Shown here: one piece after another, positions 1 through 11,249 of the stretch
How positions within the stretch are numbered: the first letter of the stretch is position 1
Layout: each line of letters starts with the position of its first letter
Source of the DNA: Glossina fuscipes
Taxonomy: Eukaryota; Arthropoda; Insecta; Diptera; Glossinidae
DNA: 64,000 nucleotides
NCBI RefSeq assembly: GCF_014805625.2
Contig: NW_023998470.1
Span: 296,887-360,886 of the forward strand
Reading direction: 5' to 3'
The notes under the pieces: model-generated
The model's input: only the letters and a program-made list of their open reading frames with translations
The model's database searches: none
Told to the model about the DNA's origin: nothing
Position numbers and translations under genes: made by a program

Positions 1-1
1 C

Positions 2-1084
2 AAAACCATCAGCAATGGCAAAGCCAAACTTGGTTTTGCCACTGCGGTTGATGCCAACAACTGTATAATAAGCAGTGATTTTGGTCCAAAGTCTTGCAAG
101 GCCTACATCCCTAGAATTTTCACAGAAAAATTTGGGATCGTAAAAAACATTCCACCTTCAATTAAGGAAGAGGACTTTCTCAACTCAGCTACCTCTGATA
201 TTGAAATCATTTCTGTTACAAGAATCCTCAGAAGAGACCCTGCAGACAGAGAAATGTTCATCCCAACAAACAGCCTAAAAATTGGTTTCAAGGGTAAACT
301 AATTCCTAAGAGTATAAAATTCAACTATTACAATATTCCAGTTGACTACTTCATTCCTTCCGTCAGGCTCTGCTATAATTGCGGCCGATTTGGTCACATC
401 GCCAAATTCTGCAAAAGTAAGGGAAGCAGATGCCTGAACTGTGGCAAGTCACCGGCCTGTCCTACGGACTCATGCCTCTCAATCAAATGTCTAGGTTGCG
501 GGTCGCTGGACCACAACGTAACATTTCGAGAGTGTCCAAAAAGAAAGAAAGAGGAAAATTTAAAAAAAATTTTAACCATCCAGAATTTATCTTTTAGAGA
601 ATACAAAGAGAAATTCTCTAACAACCCATACAATTTACTTGAAAACTATGACGTAAACTTCCCAGCAATGAAGGACAGCAATGCTCCTAACAATATCAGA
701 GACCCTACTATTGATACAAATAATATTTTAATTAACAAAAACTTCAATGCAGTTTTAAAAAATAAAACAAGTATTCCCAAGTCCTTGCACAGAATGTCTC
801 TCAAGACGCCCTCGACTCACAGTAACAAGTCGCAGGAGCCGAAAAAACCTACCCCTCCCCCTGAAAAGCATACTTTCGTCAATAACCATAAATCCACTGA
901 AATGGAGATAATTCTGGAAAAGATTTTCAGGATTCTCTCCATCTCTTCTCAAGAAGACATGCTTAAAACCATCCAAACAGAAATAAGTTCCCTTAAATCA
1001 AAATTTGATCTTTTAAAACAAGGTACATCTGGGTCGGCCCTATCATGTTCTAACATTTCTCATGACGTCCTTCCTACAGTATAA
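2..1084 (+). CDS. LINE ORF1, gag-like zinc-knuckle protein (5' partial)
   Basis: The frame is open from base 2, well upstream of its first in-window ATG at 254, so the start codon lies outside the window. Three consecutive cysteine clusters (about 371-535) follow the pattern of retrotransposon CCHC knuckles; the first reads CYNCGRFGHIAKFC. Such proteins bind LINE RNA and help form the RNP used in target-primed reverse transcription. The C-terminal third is Lys/Ser/Pro-rich and low in complexity. The stop at 1082-1084 overlaps the ORF2 start by 23 nt in a different frame, which suggests ORF2 is made by reinitiation or a similar coupled mechanism. Confidence 0.9.
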   Translation, partial: KTISNGKAKLGFATAVDANNCIISSDFGPKSCKAYIPRIFTEKFGIVKNIPPSIKEEDFLNSATSDIEIISVTRILRRDPADREMFIPTNSLKIGFKGKLIPKSIKFNYYNIPVDYFIPSVRLCYNCGRFGHIAKFCKSKGSRCLNCGKSPACPTDSCLSIKCLGCGSLDHNVTFRECPKRKKEENLKKILTIQNLSFREYKEKFSNNPYNLLENYDVNFPAMKDSNAPNNIRDPTIDTNNILINKNFNAVLKNKTSIPKSLHRMSLKTPSTHSNKSQEPKKPTPPPEKHTFVNNHKSTEMEIILEKIFRILSISSQEDMLKTIQTEISSLKSKFDLLKQGTSGSALSCSNISHDVLPTV

Positions 1085-4000
1085 CATACAAAGCTTCAGG
1101 CGTAATGCCCATTCTCTTGATTTTTTCATAAATTCCAACCGTACTGATTTCGCCATCTTGAGTGAAATCTTTCTGTCCGATGAAAAAATTTCCGATCTCA
1201 AAATCTCAAATTACAACTCCGCTTATAAATGTAGAAGTGACGGCTATGGAGGTGTTGCCATCCTTGCCAGAAAAGGCATATCCTTCAAACAAATCCCATT
1301 TAAATCGACTGCTGACATAGTCATTATCAAAACCTCTTGTCTAAAACCTAATATCGTCATTGCTGCTTGCTATTTCAAGCCCAACATCCCCATTCAATCT
1401 TTCCGGGATGACTTTAATCGTCTCTGTGATATGCTCAATAGTTTCCACAATGTCATAATTGCAGGAGATTTCAATGCAAGACACCCTTGCTTTGGTGACT
1501 CCGTGTCAAACAATAAAGGCAAAGCCTTGCAAGAAATCATTAAAGCTAGTAACTTCTATTGTCTGAATGATAATTCACCAACCTATTTTCACTCTACGAC
1601 CAACAATTGTGGTAGCGTGTTGGATCTTACTTTCACTAACGCAACCCATCTCACATTCAAACGGGAGGTTAAAAAAGAAATTTTCTTGGGAAACAGCCAC
1701 CACCTTCCTATTCTCTTTAATACCACCTCTATTACCTCGTACAAGATAAATGACTTTATCTCGAGGAAAAAACTCCTAAATAATCTTATTCACGTATGTC
1801 TTGAGCCACAGGTCGAATCTATCCAGTGCTCATTTCAACAAGAAATAATTAACGCCAAATCCGACATCCAAATCTCGAATTCCTACTCACCAAAACCTTG
1901 GTGGAACGAGCTGCTCACTTCACAATTCCGTAAATTACAGGGTGCTAAACAAAAATATTCTAAATACCCCAATATCTCTAATTTTGATGATTTCAAGTTA
2001 TCCCAAAAAGAATGGAAGAAATCGATTAGAAAAGCCAAAATATGCCACCGTGCCCTTGTTGTCGAAGAGCTGTGCTCAAATAGCAATACAAAACCTTTCT
2101 GGAAATTTTTAAATGGTCATCGTACCACAAAAAAGAAATACAAACACCCCATTTGGGATGATCTCAACAACAAATCCTACCTTGAATGGCTGAAAGCTCA
2201 AGTTCCCTCGACATGTGGTCTCCAAACCTCCTTACTTAACTCTCGGATGGAAAACATCTCTCCATTCTCCCTTGATGAACTCATGCACGTCCTTAAGTCG
2301 AAAAAGAAGTCCACAACAGCAGGCCATGACGGAATCAAATATGAAATGATAAAGGTCCTTCCCATGCCAAGCCTTCTAACCCTGCTATCTGCTATAAATG
2401 AGCGCTGGATGACCAACTCGTTTCCCACCGTTTGGCGTACAATTAAAATAGTGCCCATTCCTAAACCCGGAAAAGATCTTGAAATATTCACCAACTTCAG
2501 ACCCATATCCCTCTTGCCTGTTCTTCTAAAAATTACCAACCAAATGATTAAAGAAAGACTAACAAAATTCCTGAATCACTCACACCTTCTCCCGTCAAGG
2601 TCCTTTGCTTACCAAAAAAATATCTCCACCGGTATGTGCCTTAATGAAGTCCTTTTCACAATTGCAAATGAAAAAGCAAATGGGAACCAGGTAGTCATGC
2701 TTTGCTTAGACATTAATAAAGCTTACGACTGTGTAAACTTAGCGAAACTGGACCAAATTCTATCCGATTTTAAAATCCCGACACAAAATAGGCATTGGGT
2801 TCTCAACTTTCTTTCCTCGAGAACTCTCGTATTAGATTCACATACAGTCGAAGTTTGTGGAGGCTTACCTCAAGGTAGCTGTCTCAGCCCAGTTCTCTTC
2901 AATTTATACACAGCCGGTTTACATCAATTACAGGACAATTCTACCCATTTATTTCAATATGCTGACGATTTCCTCATCATCTCTGCTGGAAAATCATTAA
3001 TGGAAGCAGTCCGTAACCTCGACACTAAAGCCAATCTTTTTCACAAACTTTGTGCAGACTTAAATCTAACTTTCAACCCGGAAAAATCAAAAGTCGTTCG
3101 CTTTGCTAAGGGTCCCAAAAAAATTTTTTACATTACAATCAATGGTATAAAAATCAGTCCGTCTTCCTCTTTTAAATTTTTGGGCAGAATAATCAACTCA
3201 AGTTTAACCACGCATGAGCATTACAAGGATAGCCTCGAAAATTGCAACACAGGCTCAAATGTCATCAAACTTCTGACCAACATTCAAACCGGACTCCCAC
3301 CTAGGAAAGCATTAAACGTTTACAAATCTATTGTTAGATCCAAAATTGAATATCCCTACTCTACATCGTGTAACGCTCCTGCGTATACATTAAAAAAAAT
3401 ACAAACCTTTCAACACTCAATCCTAAGACGTTGTACCGGTTTGTCCCCCTCAACACCAACATCAATTTTACGTTCCATCTCTTATGAACTCCCCGTTGCT
3501 AAGAGAATTTATCTTGTAACTGCAAAAAAGCTTCTCAAGGTAAAAATCTTCAAACCTGCCTTCTTTGACGAGGTCGCTTCCAGACACAATCATGTCATCA
3601 GTAGTTACTCTAACTGCTTCAAAAAATTCAGTAACATCTTCAATAAAGTTAACTCAATACCCTCCTGGAATAATATTATTCATGATAAATGCGTAGTTGA
3701 ATTAAACTTACTTAATTCAATCACAAACTCAAAAAAAAATCGATCAGGGTCTTGTCTTCGAATCGCTTGTCTGCAAAAACTTAACCACTTCGTCGAAAAT
3801 AACTTCAAAATTTACGCAACGGATGGATCTATCAATTCGGACATCTCTAGTTTTTCAATTATTGAATACCCAAACTTACTTATAGGAAAATTTAAAGTTC
3901 TACAAGAACTATCATCCACTTTCATTGAACTTCTGGCCATCAGACAAGCAATCATCCACGCATCTGAAATTAAGCTGAAAAAATTTGTAGTTTTCTCTGA

Positions 4001-4623
4001 CAGCAAATCTGCTCTAATTTTAATCAAGAACAAAGACCCATTCAATAAGTATGTCTTCGATATCTACAACCTTTTAAAAGACACAAGTATTGAAAAATGC
4101 CACATCATCTGGATCCCAGGTCACTGCGGTTTTAGTATCAATGAAAAAGCTGACTTCCATGCTCGTCAAGCTAGGTTCGATGGTACAGTTTTGTCCATAA
4201 ACTACCCCCCCAGCGAAGCTTTTCTGCTAGTCAAAAAACTCATCATAAAAGAGTGGAAAGATGAGTATCATGTTTTAGCTAGAGAAAAAAGTGACCGGCT
4301 GTTCTACAAAATTTACCCTTTTTTGACACCCACGCTTCTACCTAAAGGAAAATTCACATGGGAATTTAAAGTTCTTCACCGTCTTATACGACAAGGTCTA
4401 TTTTAAAATGATCAAAGTCTCCTCCTCTGACATCTGTGAGGATTGCAATATTACTGAGTCTGCCGAGCACCTTATTTTTGAGTGCAGGAGGTTTGACATC
4501 CTTAGACAATTTTTCAGTATATTTAAACTGTATAACAATCTATATGAAATTTTTCGTGCTGGTAACTTTAGGCATTTGAAGCAACTGACTGCCTTTATCA
4601 AATCAGCTGAGTTTTCATTCTAA
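1062..4623 (+). pseudogene. LINE ORF2 polyprotein (endonuclease-RT-RNase H), one late frameshift
   Basis: Main frame 1062-4406 (1114 residues). The N-terminal endonuclease has AGDFNARH and a C-terminal NSHHLP; relatives have an S-D-H triad here, so His213 replaces the Asp. The RT has FRPISLLP and the catalytic YADDF (Tyr at about 633). The RNase H keeps D921, E956, D980, H1021 and D1031. The frame stops at 4404-4406. The next 71 codons (4408-4623) continue in another frame and carry the LINE C-terminal zinc motif (CEDC...HLIFEC). A one-base indel in the local TTTTAAAA run is the likely cause. Either this copy is just broken or the run is a sequencing error. The SHH change could also impair the endonuclease. 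Confidence 0.9.
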
Positions 4624-4900
4624 TTTTACATTTAGTATTTCTATTACAATCACGAATCGCCTACACTTTTTCTTTTATCGGCATTATTAGCCGGATCTTG
4701 ACAGTACAGTAACAAGGACGGTGATTTATGGATTGACAGCGGAACAGAGCCTCTCATTGCGAACACTCTGCCACATCAGTCTACCTATGCTTAAATTTTT
4801 TCATCAATCGCTCTCAACTTCGTTTCTGGATTATGGATCTAACATTAACTTAACTGGTCCAATCCATCTCTAAACAAACAAAAAAAAAAAAAAAAAAAAA
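4624..4900 (+). other. LINE 3' UTR and poly(A) tail
   Basis: Non-coding sequence between the ORF2 C-terminal stop and an A-run of about 20 bases at 4880-4900, followed by AT-rich flank. The A-run marks the 3' end of the inserted element. No target-site duplication can be paired because the 5' end is off the window. Confidence 0.7.
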
Positions 4901-5057
4901 TATATATTTAAGAAACATATATTTCTAATTTTTTTTTTTTCCTAGTAACATCGCCACCCAAAACATTTTTTTTTCATCTTTTTTATGTCAACTTCTAAGT
5001 ATCAAAAGGTGCGCTTCAAATAATTTTCCGCGGTTGTGATCTTTGATCCACACTCGG

Positions 5058-5316
5058 TGATTTGTCAGTGAACGTAAACGCGGAGCTTTGTTAGATTTTG
5101 TCTCCAATTTAATGTTTTGTTCCCTTTGTGATTTATCAATGAACGTAAACGCGATTGATTTTACATACAAGATGTTGTTGTCTGGGTTTCCCTAGCAATT
5201 TCTTTATCTAAATACGCCTCTTCCTGCTCATATTTCTCTATCAGTTTATCCCTTCTTTTTTCCGCAGAATTTATCCACCAATTTAGCGGAGCTTTGTTAG
5301 ATTTTGTCTCCAATTT
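5058..5316. repeat. Interspersed partial direct repeats
   Basis: Two motifs recur here. One, GTGAACGTAAACGCG-like preceded by TGATTTRTCA, is at about 5058-5082 and 5128-5153. The other, starting GCGGAGCTTTGTTAG and running to TCTCCAATTT, is at 5080-5110 and 5286-5316. The copies are near-identical but not in regular tandem, so this looks like local duplication inside a transposon-derived segment. Function unknown. Confidence 0.6.
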
Positions 5317-5540
5317 TTTACGCTAATTTAAGCGGAATAGTAGAAGAGAAATAAAAAAATTAATATGTCTGATGTTAAAAATACCTATCTCGTACTTCAT
5401 TGGCGTTAGATATGGTGGCCTAATCAATATAAAAAAATATACCTTGAAATGAAAACGATTGTAAATAAATTTTTTCCACTTTTTCACAATCTCAACACGA
5501 ATAAGAAGTGCACTCAGTACAGATTATTGCAAAAGGAAAA

Positions 5541-5990
5541 CTACATTAATACTGCATTAATTAGTTGATTCTTAAGAGTTATCTCAACTTGTTTAACTTC
5601 GCTATTAATATCATTTTTGATATTATTATTATATAATTCATCTATTTGTTTTTTCATACTATTCATTTGTGAATCATATGAGTTTTGAAATTGTCTCATA
5701 TCGTCCTCAATGCGATTCATTTTTGAAATGTATGTAGTTGTTAGATTGTTTACACTATCTGTTAACACATCATTTTTTCTTAGCAGATATGCTTTTGTTA
5801 CAGCATCTTTGGGGTCTGTAGGTGCAATTAAATTACAAAGTCTTTTCTTATGAAAATCTATGCTGTTACTATTTACACTAATGCCAAGCGTTTTCAATAA
5901 ATTTGTCTTTAACTTTGAATTGTTGTACTGATAATGATGATGATTAATTAAACCTTCTCCAAATTTATTTATAGAACTCATTATTATTAT
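5541..5990 (-). CDS. Uncharacterised transposon-associated ORF, about 145-150 residues
   Basis: A minus-strand frame encodes a His/Asn-rich N-terminus (MSSINKFGEGL start), then a stretch reading KRLCNL followed by PTDPKDAVTKAYLLRK, then about 80 residues of likely coiled coil (FQNSYDSQMNSMKKQIDELY). I recall the form KRL-x-N-x(5)-D-DAVTK-x-Y from uncharacterised, mobile-element-linked proteins of insects and cnidarians and from phage tail-fibre necks; that is memory, not a search. It starts about 20 bases after the stop of a degraded gag-like frame on the same strand, so both may belong to one element. Upstream in-frame ATGs exist (to 6002). Function unknown; it may be a dead remnant. Confidence 0.4.
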   Translation of the reverse strand: MIIMSSINKFGEGLINHHHYQYNNSKLKTNLLKTLGISVNSNSIDFHKKRLCNLIAPTDPKDAVTKAYLLRKNDVLTDSVNNLTTTYISKMNRIEDDMRQFQNSYDSQMNSMKKQIDELYNNNIKNDINSEVKQVEITLKNQLINAVLM

Positions 5991-6003
5991 TAGTATTATC
6001 ATT

Positions 6004-6480
6004 TAATTATGTTAGCCTCTTGCATTCGCTTCTATTGGGATTATTGTTGTGATATTGATTTCTGTTGTTTTGGTTAGTATAGGAGTTTTCGTTGTTGTTG
6101 TGGTGATTGTGTGAGTTTTTCTTTTGGTAATTTAGTCTCATTACCTATGAATAGCGCAATATTAATTGCTTCGGAAAAGGTTTTTGGTTGGACCGCAATG
6201 ATAGTGGGCTTAACGTAGTCGTCGAGATCGTTTTCGAATATGGTTAAAGCGTATGGTATCGTTGTTATTGGTAATGACAGATTTTTGTTCGTTAGTGGAG
6301 TTGGTACCGAGTTCTTTGATTTGAAGATTATTTAGATCTGCTATTATGTGTAAAATTTTGTCCTTGAAACCTATGATAGTCCCCTTGTTTGGTTTAATAG
6401 TGAGTGTAGTTGTGGTATTGTTTAACTTGAATTGTATGAATTGCTGTGATAAGAATTGGCTTTCTTTATTACAATTGGAA
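6004..6480 (-). pseudogene. Degraded gypsy (Ty3-like) gag fragment
   Basis: On the minus strand, 6290-6120 reads as a gag-like capsid piece: FENDLDDYVK then PKTFSEAINIAL, matching the F-x-x-D/G-L ... P-x-T-x-x-x-A-x-x-I-A pattern of gypsy-group Gag. Another frame downstream gives an Asn-rich tail (NNNPNRSECKRLT before a stop near 6010) like a nucleocapsid end. The pieces are in different frames with stops, and no protease, RT or integrase follows, so this is a short dead relic. Assignment rests on the pattern only. Confidence 0.45.
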
Positions 6481-6540
6481 CTATTTATACTTAATTCGAC
6501 TATTCAATAATTATTTTAATTGGAGCGCCTGGCATCGTAT

Positions 6541-8496
6541 TGCAATTCACAATGTAATACTCAGCCAGTTGAATTACGACATAATTTTCGTTTTTCTTTT
6601 TACAAAAGAATTATGCTAACTTGCACTTTAAAGTTTATACATGTAACAAGCCTTTTTAGAATTAGACTCTAAATCGTTTGCTTTAAAGGGAACCTTCAGA
6701 GGTTGATGACAGCTCTACAAAACAGTTCACAGTGTTTAAAAATTAATAAAAAAAAGAAAAAAAAAAATAATAATAATAAAAACAAAAGACGCAGCTAAAA
6801 TCATTTAGTTATTAATTTAAAATTCATATTTATAGTTATTTAATTTAGTTATAATTTGAAATTATTAATTATAATTTGAAGTTATTGTAAAAAGATGTAA
6901 AAAATATGAATTTAATAAATTGAATTTAAAAAATAAGGTCGTTTTTTTCTTTTTTCAGCATATCGAAGAAATCATTAATAAAAATTTTAAGAATTTCTCC
7001 CTGTTATAGAAAGTTAAAAGATAATAAATTCATAATTACGTTAAAAGAACGCTGTTATCGTATTCAAATTACAATTAGTGGGGCTTGGATGGTTTTCGAA
7101 AATATTTTATTTTATTTTATTTCCGTTTTACGTTTTCCTCTAAGATTGCAACAAACAATTTGACTACGGGTTAAGGAATCGCCTGCAAGATTTGTTTTTT
7201 TTTTTTTTGTTAATATGCGCTCATCTCCTATTCGTTTCAGGGTTAAAACATTATATTAACACTTGTGTGTGGAGTGATTGCATTTAAACAACACATTACA
7301 GTTTTTATTGTCAGCGAATTGGTTTTTTTTTTCTCAAATTATTATTACTTTTATATACCTGGTAGCGAAGAATTGAAATGCATTACATCTGCAATAATCT
7401 GCTTTACTACTGCCCTGGTCTCCTCTAAGGTAATCTTAACAATTTGTTTGCATCTTGCTCGTGGCATTATATTTAGGACAATGCAATGGGCTCTCTATCT
7501 AAACATTCGTTGGAAATCGTACATTACTGAGTACTTTATTGGCTGACAGAAATTGGAAGATGTTCATCCATTCAGACAATACAATTGTTCGATTGGAACA
7601 CAGGCATCGCTTCATGTCCAATTCTCAATAAATAAAACTTGACCTACAGCGGAATTTAATAAATGTTGCTGTAGAGAGTTGCTTGAGCCCAAGAGGTGAA
7701 TATGCCACCATTTGTGCTGACAGTACAAAAAAAAAGAAGAAAAAAAACAGTTTGAGAGTTGACAGTCACAGTTAGTAAAAATGAACCATTACACGAGAGA
7801 ACTACACGTTTTTATTGCTGTCAAAAAACATTGAAGCTTTTCTATCCTTTTTGGAAAACGAGGCTGGTCCACCAATAATTGTTACTGACGATATCGATAT
7901 TGCGCCTATGATAACTCAATTCTTTCTGCGATTTCAACATAACGATACCACATGCATGAAACACTGCCTGGCCGTGTACCCTGTCTACATATATATATAT
8001 ATATATAAATATGCCTCAAGTAATGGCGAAACGAAAACAAAAGCTTGACAATTTGCAAGGTTGGAACGTTTCTCTTCAAGCAAGCTTGAAATGCACCTTT
8101 TAGTTGACTGCTTCTCAGGAATAGTTAAATAGTTTCCTTACCATTATCATTAATCCAAAATCTTTGGAAGGCAACCGGTTCACTATTAAGCACGCCACCA
8201 ATGCAAAACCAAACAAACCAAATTTCCATAACTGAACGTGTGACACAATGCTAGTCAGAAGCGCACGACAGCAACTAATATTGCACGCACAGCAACTCTT
8301 GCCTCGGAGTAGGAATTAACGTAATTAAATTAAATCTAATTAAAACTACTTGTTTTTAACGGTACTTATTAACAAATTATTTATTATTTTACTGCCATAT
8401 AACAGACACTTCTTACAATTTTTTTTTAATTTCTTCTTCATCTCCTTTTTATGTGTATTTAAAGGAATTATATTATATTAAATTCTCAAAAGAATC
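6541..8496. other. AT-rich intergenic DNA, no supported gene
   Basis: Mostly A/T homopolymers, short AT repeats and scattered short frames without recognisable domains. There is a (TA)n tract at about 7987-8008. A 77-residue frame at 7815-8048 runs straight into that microsatellite and I do not support it as a gene. Confidence 0.6.
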
Positions 8497-9966
8497 CTAG
8501 TGAAACATATTACATAATTCTGCTGTACGAAAACGTGGAAAATAGCTGCGCATTTCCTCCACATTATAATTGTCCAAAACCAAATCGTTAGTAAAGCACA
8601 TTTCAAGAGCGGAGAAATATTGACTAATATCTAAAAGTTTCAGTACAAAGGCGTCTTCAGAATCTTGACAAACCCATACGTGAAGTTGGCGTAATTCTTT
8701 AAATTGAAAATTTAAATTTAAAATCTCAAGACTTTAACGGGACACAAGCAAGACTCTAGCATTTGCAGCGATTTTAAGTTACTGATGTTAGGTTCTGAAC
8801 AGAGATATTCCCTGTGGGCTTTGCTCTCGCATTCTGGCAAGGTAACTTGCTGCAAGCTTATAAGTTACAAGATGGCGAAAAATGTAACTCATTTCTTCAT
8901 AACTTATTTTTGACTCTGGCGGGAAATGGAGCTGAGTTAAGCTCGCAAAATAGTTGTCCTCTTGAACACGCCACCATATATAATTCGGTTATTTTATTAT
9001 TGGCACTTGGAATTGCACACTGAATATCTTGATTGGTCCATTCATAACCATTTCTTGGCCCAGTTAACCATAAGGTGCGAAATTTACCTTTTGCAGATTG
9101 TGTTATTTTAGCAGATGTATCTGTACCTTTATAGCAAATATAGTCGATACATTGTAAAGAGTTGGACCATTTGCGTACAATCAGCTCTAACAAGCCAGTT
9201 TCTTGACGTTCTTTCAAACCTATTGTGTTAAGCTGATTGTTTTCTGAAAGATTTTCTAAAATAGCTCTTACGACTTGCTCAGGATAAACGTATCTTAGAT
9301 CTAGAACCGTCAACTGAGTGAAATTTAGGAATGTTTCTAGGAAGCGAGTGTCTTCTAATTGTGGATATGTACTTGAAAAATATGCCCTACCACAAATGAG
9401 CCTGAGCGAAAACAATGGGGTTGCATGCGTTCGCAGCACATCTATGTTGGCATTAAGGTCACTTTCCATATTTATGGTCAATTTTTCTAAACGTATTGTA
9501 AGCAGTTGATTCGAATCGGACGACAAAGACAACGGACAAAGACCAGGTGAACGCATCACTACAGATTTTAATTTTGAGTATTGGTTAAAAACTACTCGCA
9601 TGCCTCTTGGTATCTCTGTACCTGATAAGACAGTTTCCTTCAATTTCGGCAGTAGACCCTGAAGCCTTGAGAGAGTGAAGAGATCACAAACATCAAGGTA
9701 AACAATACCGGATCCTATGCTTATTAATGTTATAGCTACTATGAGATCGTCGTTCCATTGAAAAGCTATTTGCACATTTTTATATTTCGCACCTCTTTGC
9801 CTAACAAGCTGGTTGATTTCTCGATTTAGATGTAAAGTGTCTTACTGCACGTTCACGCCAATGTTCGCAGACGGCATTTACTTGCAATAGATCGGCATGT
9901 GGTAAATAACTAAAAATTTTATCCCACACTTCGATCGGCAGTTCACGTGTTGGAGTGTTGTTGTCA
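8497..9966 (-). pseudogene. F-box/leucine-rich-repeat protein pseudogene
   Basis: The minus strand encodes an F-box near 9944-9842 (ELPIEVWDKIFSYLPHADLL, then a conserved VCEHWRERA), followed by a 292-codon open stretch (9775-8897) with irregular leucine-rich repeats such as LTVLDLRYVYPEQ. A further LRR-like C-terminus ends at a TAG at 8497-8499. F-box/LRR proteins are substrate receptors of SCF ubiquitin ligases. The reading frame is broken at least three times: near 9835 between F-box and LRRs, near 8900-8870, and near 8735. That fits a decaying duplicate; no splice sites explain the breaks. The specific F-box family was not identified. Confidence 0.7.
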
Positions 9967-10577
9967 TGTTCCGCACTCGCTACGTCCAGAAACGATCAAC
10001 AAATGATTCTTTGTTAACGTATGTAAATATAAGAAAGATCCGAAAGAAGAAGTGTAGTTTTTTCAGATAAATATTTTATGTTCAGAAATGTGACCAACCA
10101 TGTATTTCTCAATAAATAAAGGACTTAAAAGCTCAAAGGATGTCAAATTCTTTATTCGCAATTTGCTTATGCAGTGAAACTTAAAAATTTTGCTTATTTG
10201 TTAGACGGTGGTAGATGCTTAGAAACAATTTAAAATACTGGCACCGGCCCTGTAGAAATAATTTTCATGCATTTCATTCTACAGTTGCATGCATTAAGGG
10301 CATACAAGAAAAAAGCGAAAAATGTCATCGACGCTTTTTCAATACTGGTACGTTTAGTGACAAATTACCAAGACATTTAAGAAAAGACAGCAATTTTTAG
10401 GTTTTATATATTTTACATTTTTATGGACAAAAATTGCATATAATCTAAATAATAATAATAATAGAATAGCAAGAATTTATAAAATGTTATTTTTTTTCTT
10501 CTTTGCAGGATATATATCCTTTTCTATTATTTAGATTATTATTATTATTATTATACTTAAATTTTATATTTATAAAA

Positions 10578-11249
10578 ATGGTTATCTCTGATGTCCTATT
10601 TAGTCAAGCTTTAAGAAAGTATTCAAAGTTCTGGGGTCTGAACAACGAACGTATAAATTGGAAAAAAAACGGGAAGATATTAGCTGACGAGTTAACTGTC
10701 ACAACAAACACGACAATAACGGTAAAAGATGTCTGCTTAAAATATAACAGAATCAGGGAAAGTCTCGTGTCCCTTAACAAAAATCCAAAGGGAAGGCGAT
10801 GCACGAGACTGGTCGCGTACTTGTGGCACGCGATAGAGTTAGGTTTGCAGCATGCTGCTAATAGAATTTCTAATGACATACTAGAATACCAGGTAGAACC
10901 GATAGAAATATCTGAGCCAATCGTCATGATTGAACCAGAAATATCTGAGCCAATCGTCATGATTGACAACATTTCTGAGTGCAGTCAGTCTATATTCTTG
11001 GGTTTTGATGAAATTCAGACAGAACAAATTAAAAAACGTACAAACGTACAGACTGACGTACAAATGGACGTACAGACGGACGAACAAATGAATATACAGA
11101 CGGAGGAACGGACAGATCAGGACACTCAGAGATCAATATTAGCCGTAAGAAGCCCCAATAGGCGTAGATATAATTTGAGGTGCAGATATACTGGATGTAC
11201 GACGAGGGACCAAGTACATCGGCGGAAGCAGCGCGGATGCAAAAGATGA
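10578..11249 (+). CDS. Accessory ORF upstream of the P-like transposase (223 residues)
   Basis: The start is taken at the first good ATG (10578); the frame stays open upstream into a T-rich tract ending in TTTGCAG, so a splice acceptor and an earlier exon are possible. The N-terminal 90 residues ([15 protein letters not shown] ... [12 protein letters not shown]) resemble a small helical Myb/SANT-type DNA-binding domain, but this is a guess. The middle holds a 33-bp tandem duplication (10905-10937 and 10938-10966) giving a repeated SEPIVMI. Then come short QTDVQMD-type repeats and a basic C-terminus. The 3' end overlaps the next ORF by 70 nt in the -1 frame. It may supply DNA binding to that transposase. 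Confidence 0.5.
   Translation: MVISDVLFSQALRKYSKFWGLNNERINWKKNGKILADELTVTTNTTITVKDVCLKYNRIRESLVSLNKNPKGRRCTRLVAYLWHAIELGLQHAANRISNDILEYQVEPIEISEPIVMIEPEISEPIVMIDNISECSQSIFLGFDEIQTEQIKKRTNVQTDVQMDVQTDEQMNIQTEERTDQDTQRSILAVRSPNRRRYNLRCRYTGCTTRDQVHRRKQRGCKR

Larger units (their letters stand above)
1..4900 (+). mobile_element. Non-LTR retrotransposon (LINE, I-like group with RNase H), 5' end outside window
   Basis: The segment holds an ORF1 with zinc knuckles, an ORF2 with endonuclease, reverse transcriptase and RNase H, a C-terminal zinc motif, and a 3' UTR ending in a poly(A) run at about 4880-4900. This order is typical of an autonomous LINE. A cellular-type RNase H places it among RNase H-bearing groups (I, LOA, Outcast, R1-related) rather than plain Jockey. 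The window starts inside ORF1, so the 5' UTR, promoter and one target-site duplication cannot be seen. The copy looks young: only one frameshift was found in about 3.5 kb of ORF2. The exact clade needs an RT phylogeny. Confidence 0.93.

Noticed and set aside
4404..4410. Programmed frameshift at the end of LINE ORF2
   Set aside because: A simple indel in TTTTAAAA is more likely; no stem-loop or known slippery heptamer seen, and related LINEs encode the zinc motif in frame.
7815..8048. 77-residue plus-strand frame
   Set aside because: It runs into a TA microsatellite, has no domain and sits in repeat-rich DNA.
10438..10556. Apparent inverted repeat of AATAATAAT-type sequence before the P-like element
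   Set aside because: The arms are simple TAA/TTA repeats that pair imperfectly; not convincing transposon ends.
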